A stretch of 40,478 bases of DNA from Crocinitomicaceae bacterium (GTDB taxonomy: Bacteria; Bacteroidota; Bacteroidia; Flavobacteriales_D; Crocinitomicaceae): NCBI GenBank assembly GCA_021740085.1, contig JAIPAL010000016.1, forward strand, positions 1 through 40,478, read 5' to 3'. This document shows, one piece after another, positions 1 through 7,406 of the stretch. How positions within the stretch are numbered: position 1 is the first letter of the stretch; every line of letters starts with the position of its first letter. The notes under the pieces were generated by a model that saw nothing but the letters and a program-made list of their open reading frames with translations, did not search any database and was not told the origin of the DNA. Both the position numbers and the translations under genes were made by a program.

Positions 1-213
1 GATTTAATTGGGAGTTCAAACACCTCCAAGTCGCTTCCTCCTATTCGGTCCATCCAACTAATTCATCGAGCACATAAAGATGCATGCAAAGCACTTGTGA
101 TTAAAGACTTGAAATTTGACTTGTCATCATTTGCCTATAAAAAAGAAAGTGGCAGTGCAATTTACCTTCAACTAGATGGATGGGAAGACAAATTATTATA
201 CATCTACCCATAA
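1..213 (+). CDS. C-terminal end of an unidentified protein (5' truncated)
   Basis: The first reading frame is open from the window edge to a TAA at 211-213 and gives the last 70 residues of a protein whose start lies outside the window. The fragment has no signal, membrane segment or motif that I recognise; it is a mixed polar/hydrophobic tail ending in LLYIYP. The stop lies four bases before the ATG of the TlyA-like gene, so it is probably the upstream member of the same operon, which continues into bioD and bioA. A biotin-pathway role would be a guess from position only. Certain as an open frame, unknown in function. Confidence 0.6.
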   Translation, partial: DLIGSSNTSKSLPPIRSIQLIHRAHKDACKALVIKDLKFDLSSFAYKKESGSAIYLQLDGWEDKLLYIYP

Positions 214-217
214 GAAT

Positions 218-952
218 ATGGAAATTAGGTTAGACAAATTATTAGTTGATCGAAACCTGGTTCAAAATAGAACCATGGCGGAAGAAATTATTAGAAAATA
301 CGGTGTTCTTGTCAACGGGAAACTTTTCAATAAGATTGGAAAGAAGTTTCCCGAAGATGCCGAAATCAAGTTGTTAATTTCGGATGAGCGTTGGTCATCC
401 ATTCATGCGCAAAAAATCATTGAAGCCCTTTCAAAATGGAAAATTAATGTGAAAGAGACGTCTTGGTTAGAAATCGGAATTGATGCCTGTGCCGCTTCAG
501 AAGTACTATTAAGTGAAGGCGCGAAACAAACACGTTGTATTGTTGAAGAGAATGCGCTAGTAAAGGAACGATTTAAGGATAACAAACAAATTACTATTGT
601 CCAAACCTCCATTAGAAATCTAAATGAGCAACATATTCCAATCCAAGTGGATGGGATGATCATTGATACAATGGCGCCTTTAGAAGAGGTGTTGCCCTTT
701 ATTACAACCTTTTTGAAAGCAAATGGTTTGGCAATTTTGGTTATTAAACCACAAATTGAACTTGACAAAACAAAATTAAATAAAGCAGGGACGAACGCTG
801 AAAGCAAGTATTTTCCGTTTTTAAAATTACAATGCATTGATTTAGGAGAAAGAAACCAACTGGTTTATAAAGACTTCAAACTTTCGCCAATGCTTGGTGA
901 ACATTCCAATAAAGAATTTCTTGGGTTATTTTTCAAAAAAAGCAATGAATGA
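218..952 (+). CDS. TlyA-like S4-domain RNA 2'-O-methyltransferase, diverged SAM loop
   Basis: The 244-residue product has an N-terminal S4 RNA-binding domain (residues 1-55, beginning MEIRLDKLLVDRNLVQNR) and a Rossmann methyltransferase domain of the FtsJ/TlyA type (about 58-240). TlyA enzymes methylate ribosomal RNA at cytidine 2'-OH groups. Lining it up by eye with TlyA, the Lys-Asp-Lys-Glu catalytic residues appear kept at K66, D150, K177 (in IKPQ) and E233 with family-like spacing. The glycine-rich SAM motif (GASTGGF in typical TlyA) reads GIDACAA, however, so cofactor binding may be altered or lost. I chose ATG 218 because the S4 domain begins there and it follows the upstream stop by four bases; an earlier in-frame ATG at 176 would overlap the previous gene. 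Its stop overlaps the bioD start (ATGA). Confidence 0.75.
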   Translation: MEIRLDKLLVDRNLVQNRTMAEEIIRKYGVLVNGKLFNKIGKKFPEDAEIKLLISDERWSSIHAQKIIEALSKWKINVKETSWLEIGIDACAASEVLLSEGAKQTRCIVEENALVKERFKDNKQITIVQTSIRNLNEQHIPIQVDGMIIDTMAPLEEVLPFITTFLKANGLAILVIKPQIELDKTKLNKAGTNAESKYFPFLKLQCIDLGERNQLVYKDFKLSPMLGEHSNKEFLGLFFKKSNE

Positions 953-1584
953 GCAACAGCTACTTTCTTACCGGAATAGGAACTGATGTAGGAAAAACGG
1001 TTGTTTCAGCCATTTTATGTGAATTACTACAAGCCACTTATTGGAAACCAATACAATCCGGTGACCTTCAAAACAGCGATAGTAAAAAGATACAAGAATG
1101 GTTAAATAATACTATTGAAATCATACCCGAAGCCCACCTTTTTTCCGAAGCTCTTTCGCCACATGTAGCATCTAAAATTGATAGTGTTTCAATAAATCCA
1201 GCCATGTTAAATTTACCAAAGACAACTGGAAATCTTATTGTCGAAGGTGCAGGAGGCTGGCTAGTGCCAATTAACGACGCCGGTATTACATTTGCTGACT
1301 TAGCAGAACAATGGAACATTGCCATAATTTTAGTTTCAAGACACTATTTGGGGAGTATTAATCATACGCTACTATCAATCGAATCTATTCGATCGCGAAA
1401 CGTGAAAATACATGGGATCATTTATGTGGGAGAACCATTACCTGATACTTGCGAAATCATTGAAAAAATTTCGGGTGTAAAAACACTGTTTTCGGTTCCT
1501 ATATTCGATAAGGTCGATACGGATACTATAAAATTATTTGTAAAGGAATTAGTTAGCAATGGAATACTAAAATTACTCGTTTGA
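949..1584 (+). CDS. bioD: ATP-dependent dethiobiotin synthetase BioD
   Basis: BioD carboxylates 7,8-diaminopelargonate with ATP and CO2 to form dethiobiotin, the penultimate step of biotin synthesis in the cytoplasm. The 211-residue product has the P-loop GIGTDVGKT at 9-17, the substrate-binding KPIQSG at 33-38, and the second nucleotide-binding loop EGAGGW near residue 100. The length fits the family (about 220). The start ATG overlaps the stop of the TlyA-like gene by four bases, and its own stop overlaps the bioA start, so the genes are probably translationally coupled. bioB and bioF are not in the window. Confidence 0.95.
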   Translation: MSNSYFLTGIGTDVGKTVVSAILCELLQATYWKPIQSGDLQNSDSKKIQEWLNNTIEIIPEAHLFSEALSPHVASKIDSVSINPAMLNLPKTTGNLIVEGAGGWLVPINDAGITFADLAEQWNIAIILVSRHYLGSINHTLLSIESIRSRNVKIHGIIYVGEPLPDTCEIIEKISGVKTLFSVPIFDKVDTDTIKLFVKELVSNGILKLLV

Positions 1585-2876
1585 TGTCGTATTTACAAAA
1601 AGACCGTAACTATATTTGGCACCCTTTTACACAAGCTCAAACGGCGCCTGACCCCATTGTGGTGCTACGGGCAAAGGATGCCACACTGTATACTGAAAGT
1701 CATGGGGAATTACTAGATGGCAATTCATCGTGGTGGGTAAATACACACGGACATTCAAATGATCATTTAGTAAACGCAATAATTGAACAAGCAAACACAC
1801 TAGACCATTGTATTTTTGCGGGTGCTACTCACCCAAAAGCCATAGAGCTTGCTGAGCGAATCATTGATAAATTAGGAAGTCCTTTTCAAAAAGTATTTTT
1901 TTCAGACAATGGCTCAACAGCGGTGGAAGTGGCCATCAAAATGGCCATCCAATATTGGAAAAATTGTAATCAGCCAAAAACAAACTTTTTAGCGCTAGAT
2001 GGTGCCTACCACGGTGATACTTTTGGAGCGATGTCTCTCGGTCAACGCGGCTATTTTAATGAGCCCTTTGAACAGTTGTTTTTCGATGTTGATTTTCTTG
2101 ACTTCCCAACTAATTCGAATTTGAATGAAATATTGGAAAATGCGGAGGTGTTAATGGCCTCAAATACCTTTGCGGCAATCATTCTTGAACCATTAATCCA
2201 AGGATCGGCTGGAATGCGTATTTATTCAATCGAGTTTCTTGAAGCACTCGTTGAGATGGCAAGAAAGTACGATGTTATCGTAATTTTTGACGAAGTAATG
2301 ACCGCTTTTGGTCGAACTGGAAAGTTATTCGCGTTCGAACATACGAGTGTTAAACCAGATATTATTTGTCTATCGAAAGGATTAACCGGAGGTGTTTTAC
2401 CATTAGGATTAACAGTCAGCACACAAAAAATTTACGATGCTTTCTTATCTGATGAAAAAGCAAAAGCATTGTTGCACGGGCATAGCTTTACAGGAAATGC
2501 TATCTCTTGTGCGCTTGCATGCGCGAGTTTAGATTTATTTGAAGACGAAAAAACTTGGAAATCCATTTCAAAAATCACCGAGCGGAACATTGATTTTGTC
2601 GAGAAATACAAAAATGCTAAAGGTATTGCACCAATCAATGGAATACGCTCTTTTGGAACAATATTAGCAATCGATCTTGACGTAAAAGAGGGCGAAAACG
2701 ATTATTTTTCAAAAATCGCTTCCGAAATAACCCCCTATTTCATTCAAAAAGGCCTTTTAATAAGACCTTTGGGGAATACACTCTTTATCAATCCACCATA
2801 TTGTTTGACAGAAGCAGAACAAAACACTATTTTTGCAAGTTTACTATCTTTCCTTAAAGACAAATATGACCATTGA
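1584..2876 (+). CDS. bioA: Adenosylmethionine-8-amino-7-oxononanoate aminotransferase BioA
   Basis: This is a class III PLP aminotransferase of 430 residues that converts 8-amino-7-oxononanoate to 7,8-diaminopelargonate using SAM as amino donor. Diagnostic features are IWHPFTQ near the N-terminus, the tandem tryptophans W50-W51, the phosphate-binding GST at 110-112, AYHG at 141-144, the PLP-nitrogen aspartate D236 in FDEVMTAFGRTG and the Schiff-base lysine K265 in LSKG. I chose ATG 1584, which overlaps the bioD stop (TGATG), over an in-frame TTG three bases earlier. It catalyses the step just before BioD, so the two adjacent genes form a metabolic pair. Confidence 0.96.
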   Translation: MSYLQKDRNYIWHPFTQAQTAPDPIVVLRAKDATLYTESHGELLDGNSSWWVNTHGHSNDHLVNAIIEQANTLDHCIFAGATHPKAIELAERIIDKLGSPFQKVFFSDNGSTAVEVAIKMAIQYWKNCNQPKTNFLALDGAYHGDTFGAMSLGQRGYFNEPFEQLFFDVDFLDFPTNSNLNEILENAEVLMASNTFAAIILEPLIQGSAGMRIYSIEFLEALVEMARKYDVIVIFDEVMTAFGRTGKLFAFEHTSVKPDIICLSKGLTGGVLPLGLTVSTQKIYDAFLSDEKAKALLHGHSFTGNAISCALACASLDLFEDEKTWKSISKITERNIDFVEKYKNAKGIAPINGIRSFGTILAIDLDVKEGENDYFSKIASEITPYFIQKGLLIRPLGNTLFINPPYCLTEAEQNTIFASLLSFLKDKYDH

Positions 2877-3231
2877 TCAATTATTTAGAGGTATTTCAGA
2901 TATAGAATTTCAATATAAAAGATTCATAAAAACAAAAGAATTTGACGATGAGTCTTTAATCAGATTTGACATCATTTCTGCAGAAATATGCCAGCAAATC
3001 ATTAGTATGTCATTAAGTGAAATAATCACAACGGAAGCGGAAAGAATGGGTCGAATTGATATTAACTTCACGCCTACATTTGGTCTTGGAAAAAGAATAA
3101 TAAACGCCCTAACTTTTGGATATTCGATCAAACAATATATAAAAAGAGAACGACTTGCCTATTTTTATGAGGCAATCAATGCGCGTCATCGCTTATTTCA
3201 ATTGGTTGAATTACACTTGAAAGAAGAATAA
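2866..3231 (+). CDS. Small hypothetical protein at the end of the biotin operon
   Basis: A 121-residue protein that I do not recognise. It is predicted to be mainly helical and charged, with a short less polar stretch (GLGKRIINALTFGYSI, about residues 74-90) and a basic segment after it; there is no signal peptide or clear membrane helix. ATG 2866 lies 11 bases inside bioA, which fits the overlapping organisation of this operon; a longer TTG-started frame from 2833 is less likely. It is followed after nine bases by the convergent CotH gene. Co-transcription with bioA is likely, but a link to biotin is not shown. Confidence 0.65.
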   Translation: MTIDQLFRGISDIEFQYKRFIKTKEFDDESLIRFDIISAEICQQIISMSLSEIITTEAERMGRIDINFTPTFGLGKRIINALTFGYSIKQYIKRERLAYFYEAINARHRLFQLVELHLKEE

Positions 3232-3240
3232 AACTTTTTC

Positions 3241-5502
3241 TTAGAATTTCACAATCGAATGAGTGGTTTGAATGCCATTTTGTTCAATCGATAAAAAATA
3301 AATCCCACTCTCCCAAGAAGAGGCATCTACCGTATATTTATTAGAAACAACTTGATCCGCTAAGATCAAACGTCCTTGTATGTCGATTATTGAAAATCCC
3401 ATTTCACCATCCGACCCAGGCTCAATAATAAAATAGTCTTGGAAAGGAATCGGATATACTTTAGCGACATTATTTAGCTCATTAATACCAGCAAAACAAT
3501 CATTTGATGCATCAAATGTTGGTGTGGCTGCAGCAAAAGCCAAAGAACCATCGGGGCATCTCGCGTACGATACATCGGTCGTTTGAAAACTAAATCCTAC
3601 GGCATCATACATATTTATTCCATTACTAAAATAAACGGTCTCCCCTGTTGAGCTTAACTTGAAATTCGTATGCAAACCAATTTGAGCAGAATCATCATCA
3701 GCCCAAACAATTAAATAATCGTTGGGAAGAATAATACTACCGGCGGGAAACGTCCATTTCATATAATTTATAGCATTATCGGATAAATAAAGTCCAGATA
3801 AATCAAAAGCCGTCCCTGTAGTATTAAACAACTCAATCCAATCATCACTTTCGCCATAATTGTCAAATGCAGTGTTCAAATTGGATGCTAACACTTCATT
3901 TACTAACACATCACCTATTTGCGGTGAAGGAATAGTTAGCGCAAGAGAATGGAACTCATGTTCTGCTCTTTGAGGACTAAATAATCCGGCCACATTATTA
4001 TCAGCATAAATATAATATTCAAAAACAGTTCCATCTGCTGAAACTTGGTATCCATAAACATGATCACCTGCCATGCCATCTCCATGCGCTCCGTCATCAA
4101 ACATTGATACACGATTAAATTTCAATGGATGAGAAGTACGATAACCCAAATAAACTTCTGTTTCGTTTGAACACGTTGCTGTAATGAAAAACGTAGAATT
4201 AATCGCAGGAGAAAGGACACTCGAAGTATAACTTGTGATCACTGGAGCAACAAGTACAAAGTTTGCATTAGCTGATAAGTAAGCAACTCGTGGGGTCATC
4301 AGTTCTTGAATGCCAGGAATGGAGCCGCCACCACCTCCACCTCCTCCACCACTCGCTACTGAGGTAGTCAAAGAATTAGTGAATTGGGCAAATGTGTAGA
4401 ACTTATAAGGATCTGCTTGAACAGATGAATTAATGGTAGTACGAATAGTATTAGCCGTAGTTAAATAATCTCCAGACATAAAAATTTCTTGGGTAATTGT
4501 CCGCAAGTGTGCCATATACATTCTTTTATACATAGGATTACCTAGGATTTTCTTTATTAATGGATGAATCGCAGAAGTGCTATTAGACATTGGGTCTAGC
4601 GTAGTGGAAACGGTAGCTCCCGAACCTGTTCCACCTGGGAAACCGCCAAAACTCATATTTAAATCCCAAACAGTGGTCACAAAACGATCGTTTAAATCTT
4701 TATACAGATAATAGTTTTGGCGAAAAGCTCCATTGTATGAATCTAAATTCACAAGCACATTATTGAAGGCTAACATCCAAATAGCGCGGTCGATGTCTAA
4801 CTTTGTTTCTATTTGAGTGAAATTATTATTCAAAACAGTAATCATATCCACTAAGTCGGACCAACCATAAGTAGATTTTAACTCATACCCTTGAACATAA
4901 GAAGCTGTATCGCTATTAATGTAATTTAGATCAGGACTAATAGTACTGCCTGGGCCAGCACCTCCAACGGGATTACATTTAAAAAAAGAACCGTCGGAAC
5001 TATAAAAATGAGCCGCATTAAAATCATCTGAAATATCTTCTGCGTTGGAATATAACCCACGCAAAGCACCATTTATATATACATTTGCAAAATTCGCTCT
5101 AGGACAATCCATGTACTGCTCTAAGATGGCATACGACAAAACCTCACGTATCATAGAAGGATCTCGGTAGCCATTTTGCAATTTAATATCTTCAAACCCC
5201 TGATAATCCTGATTTGACTTAATGTAATCTAACTTAATATGAAACGGATTTTTGTTGTTCGTTGGATTATAGGTACTGTTTCCTTTGTATTTAACCCCAA
5301 CGCTATCGTAAACTATTCCATTAATTCTTACCGAATCCGCAATTATATAAGATTCTGTGGTCGCAGCAGCATCTAACTGCGCGTCCCAATTCGCAAAAGA
5401 AAAAAACAGTTCTATATTTTGAACTACACTTCTATCATAAAAGTTCTGAGAAATAGAATTGAAAGAAAGTAAGAGGGAGAAATATATTATTTTAGATTTC
5501 AT
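3241..5502 (-). CDS. Secreted CotH-kinase / lamin-tail protein with T9SS sorting domain
   Basis: A 753-residue exported protein. Residues 1-19 form a signal peptide. Residues about 60-345 match the CotH family of atypical protein kinases: the KGNST segment near 73, LDSY with D254, NYYLY at 263-267 and WDLNMSFG with D280, the two aspartates expected for ATP/metal handling. A run of nine glycines (385-393) leads to a beta-rich region (400-525), then a lamin-tail domain (about 528-645, DDWIELFN, FDLSGLYLSD). The end, from VYPIPF at 682, is a type A T9SS sorting domain that directs export and surface attachment or release. ATG 5502 is preferred to an in-frame GTG at 5520 because the signal peptide starts there. 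It is transcribed alone. Confidence 0.85.
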   Translation of the reverse strand: MKSKIIYFSLLLSFNSISQNFYDRSVVQNIELFFSFANWDAQLDAAATTESYIIADSVRINGIVYDSVGVKYKGNSTYNPTNNKNPFHIKLDYIKSNQDYQGFEDIKLQNGYRDPSMIREVLSYAILEQYMDCPRANFANVYINGALRGLYSNAEDISDDFNAAHFYSSDGSFFKCNPVGGAGPGSTISPDLNYINSDTASYVQGYELKSTYGWSDLVDMITVLNNNFTQIETKLDIDRAIWMLAFNNVLVNLDSYNGAFRQNYYLYKDLNDRFVTTVWDLNMSFGGFPGGTGSGATVSTTLDPMSNSTSAIHPLIKKILGNPMYKRMYMAHLRTITQEIFMSGDYLTTANTIRTTINSSVQADPYKFYTFAQFTNSLTTSVASGGGGGGGGGSIPGIQELMTPRVAYLSANANFVLVAPVITSYTSSVLSPAINSTFFITATCSNETEVYLGYRTSHPLKFNRVSMFDDGAHGDGMAGDHVYGYQVSADGTVFEYYIYADNNVAGLFSPQRAEHEFHSLALTIPSPQIGDVLVNEVLASNLNTAFDNYGESDDWIELFNTTGTAFDLSGLYLSDNAINYMKWTFPAGSIILPNDYLIVWADDDSAQIGLHTNFKLSSTGETVYFSNGINMYDAVGFSFQTTDVSYARCPDGSLAFAAATPTFDASNDCFAGINELNNVAKVYPIPFQDYFIIEPGSDGEMGFSIIDIQGRLILADQVVSNKYTVDASSWESGIYFLSIEQNGIQTTHSIVKF
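4324..4350 (-). repeat. Nine-codon glycine run in the CotH gene
   Basis: Twenty-seven bases of GGN codons encode nine consecutive glycines that separate the kinase domain from the beta-rich part. The codons are mixed (GGT, GGA, GGC), so this is a flexible linker more than a pure microsatellite, but the tract could still vary in length between strains. Confidence 0.8.
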
Positions 5503-5556
5503 ATAAATAGATTTAGTCACCTATAAATTAAAGGATCGATTGTATCTTTAGATGCT

Positions 5557-5564
5557 CAAATTTA
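5557..5564 (-). promoter_or_regulatory. Candidate -7 promoter element for the CotH gene
   Basis: TAAATTTG on the minus strand fits the Bacteroidota -7 consensus TAnnTTTG and ends 54 bases before ATG 5502. I see no clear TTG -33 element at the usual distance. Confidence 0.4.
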
Positions 5565-5621
5565 CAAAAACCATCGTATTAGTTAATATTAATTTAACAT
5601 TGGGCGATTTTTACCAATAAT

Positions 5622-5676
5622 AAAAAAGCCGTGAAGCAACTTTTAATGGCTAAATTTAGATATTGACACGGTTTTT
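5622..5676. other. Inverted repeat between divergent genes (terminator-like, long loop)
   Basis: AAAAAAGCCGTG (5622-5633) is mirrored by CACGGTTTTT (5667-5676), giving a ten-base-pair stem with one bulged G and a 33-base loop. The arm has A and T runs on the outside, as in a bidirectional terminator, yet it sits between two divergent starts where no known gene ends. See findings. Confidence 0.5.
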
Positions 5677-5722
5677 GTGAATAATTGCCGGCTCATAAAA
5701 CTTTATGATCAAAATTTACATT

Positions 5723-5730
5723 TACATTTG
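5723..5730 (+). promoter_or_regulatory. Candidate -7 promoter element for the GH3 lipoprotein gene
   Basis: TACATTTG matches TAnnTTTG and lies 16 bases before ATG 5747, a normal distance. No convincing -33 TTG is visible. Confidence 0.5.
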
Positions 5731-5746
5731 AAATCTAATTTATTGT

Positions 5747-6883
5747 ATGCCTAAGATATACCTTTCAACCATTATTGCCTTATTCGTTGTTTATGGCTGT
5801 GCGCAGTCACCAAATGGGCACACTAAAATTCAATTTAATACCAAAATTGAATTTAAACTCAGCGATTATTTATCCGAAAATAAATCCTTAGATACAGAAG
5901 TGGACCGCGCCTTTTTAATGATGGACGATACAGCAATTGTGGCGCAATTACTTATGCCAGCAGTGGGGCGTTTAGGATTAAGTAAGGATACCATCTTAAG
6001 CCAAATTAATAAACGATTGATTGGAGGCGTATTAATGCTGAATGGTACAAAAGAAGAATTTACTTCTTGGATTAAATCATTTGAAAAAGAAAATAAGACA
6101 ATTGGAAATTTACCTTTTCTATATAGTGCTGATGCAGAACCAAGTTTAGTCAATCGAAAAATAATTGGATCCAAACCGGTCAAAAAAGCCAATGAATTAT
6201 TGACTATTCAAGAAGTGATGAACGTAACGGATATCATATCAGGCGACTTAAATGATATTGGTATTAATTATAACTTTTCTCCAGTGGTAGATATGTCACC
6301 CAATAAAACAGTAGGATTTAGAAGCTTTGGAGCCATCCCAGAAAATATAATTCCATGGTCGAATGCCTTTATTCAACATACGCAGCAAAACAACATCCTA
6401 GCGACCGCAAAACATTTTCCAGGACATGGATTAGTGAGTGGGGACACGCATAAAGAATTACAAACGATTGATGGTGAAATGCTAGAAATAAAAAATTATC
6501 CTTCACTTATCGCTAACGGTGTATTATCCATTATGATTGCTCATATTGCTGTAATGAATAATAAGAGATATAATACTGATGGATTACCTTCTACCTTATC
6601 AGAAAAAATCGTGACTCAATTACTTCGAGATAGTTTAGGCTTTAAAGGTTTAATCGTCACTGATGCCATGAACATGGGTGGTGTAGTAAGCGTACCAATG
6701 TCAGCGAGTAAAGCAGTGAAAGCGGGCTGTGATATTATCTTGATGCCAGTTGACGTTGTAAAAACACATTCCGAGATACTTAACTTATATCGAACAGACC
6801 CCGCATTTAAAAAGCGAGTTGATGAGTCAGCGAAGCGAATCATCCGAATGAAATTAGCATTGGGTTTATTAAAGTCTAATTGA
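5747..6883 (+). CDS. Lipoprotein glycoside hydrolase family 3 (NagZ-like beta-N-acetylglucosaminidase)
   Basis: The 378-residue product starts with a short signal peptide and a lipobox (VVYGC, C18), so it is probably anchored in an envelope membrane. The rest is a single GH3 catalytic barrel. It contains KHFPGHG (222-228) followed by D233-T-H235, the Asp/His pair that marks NagZ-type N-acetylglucosaminidases, and the nucleophile D306 in TDAMNMGG. These enzymes remove N-acetylglucosamine from peptidoglycan fragments; NagZ of enterobacteria is cytoplasmic, so export here suggests work on muropeptides or other amino-sugar glycans outside the cytoplasm. Substrate is inferred. Its last eight bases overlap the convergent rimM. 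Confidence 0.85.
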   Translation: MPKIYLSTIIALFVVYGCAQSPNGHTKIQFNTKIEFKLSDYLSENKSLDTEVDRAFLMMDDTAIVAQLLMPAVGRLGLSKDTILSQINKRLIGGVLMLNGTKEEFTSWIKSFEKENKTIGNLPFLYSADAEPSLVNRKIIGSKPVKKANELLTIQEVMNVTDIISGDLNDIGINYNFSPVVDMSPNKTVGFRSFGAIPENIIPWSNAFIQHTQQNNILATAKHFPGHGLVSGDTHKELQTIDGEMLEIKNYPSLIANGVLSIMIAHIAVMNNKRYNTDGLPSTLSEKIVTQLLRDSLGFKGLIVTDAMNMGGVVSVPMSASKAVKAGCDIILMPVDVVKTHSEILNLYRTDPAFKKRVDESAKRIIRMKLALGLLKSN

Positions 6884-7403
6884 TATACAAATCGATTAAA
6901 CCTTCTGGCGCTTTTATTTCTAAAATACGATCATTTCGCCTTACGCGATGAATCAAGCCATCAAATATTGGAATTAATAGTTCTATTCCATTATAATCTA
7001 ACTGCAACAAAGGATTGGCAGCATGATCGATTACTTCGGTAATTATTCCTATGGCTCCCTTTTTCAAATCAATTACTTGAAAACCAATTACCTCATGATC
7101 GTAAAAAGAATCTTCACCTAATACAGGCAAGGACTTTTCAGGAACATAGATGTTCTTTTTTAAGAGCCGTTTAGCCGAAGCCTCATCATCGACACCTTTA
7201 AATTTTACGGTGATAAAACCCTTGTTTTTTAACTTAACATGTTCGATAAAAAACGGAGTAAGGCAAGCATCTATATCTAGCACAAACATAGAACTATCAA
7301 TATATTCACTTGGATCAGAAACGTCTAAAAACAAAGAGACTTCACCTTTGAATCCGTGAAGTCTCGCTACTTGTCCTATATAAATACAATCGTCTTTTTG
7401 CAT
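6876..7403 (-). CDS. rimM: Ribosome maturation factor RimM
   Basis: RimM binds S19 in the 30S head and assists 16S rRNA processing and late assembly of the small subunit. The 175-residue protein has the N-terminal beta-barrel (GQVARLHGFKGEVSLF, residues 9-24) and a C-terminal PRC-barrel (about 95-172, with NPLLQL and the LIPIFDGLI segment). It lies three bases after rpsP on the same strand, the usual rpsP-rimM pair; trmD and rplS, which follow in many bacteria, are absent here and the convergent GH3 gene takes that place. Confidence 0.95.
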   Translation of the reverse strand: MQKDDCIYIGQVARLHGFKGEVSLFLDVSDPSEYIDSSMFVLDIDACLTPFFIEHVKLKNKGFITVKFKGVDDEASAKRLLKKNIYVPEKSLPVLGEDSFYDHEVIGFQVIDLKKGAIGIITEVIDHAANPLLQLDYNGIELLIPIFDGLIHRVRRNDRILEIKAPEGLIDLYIN

Positions 7404-7406
7404 ATT

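Noticed and set aside
403-837. 144-codon minus-strand frame opposite the TlyA-like gene
   Set aside because: The opposite frame encodes a clear S4/methyltransferase protein; the antisense product has cysteine- and serine-rich low-quality sequence and no domain.
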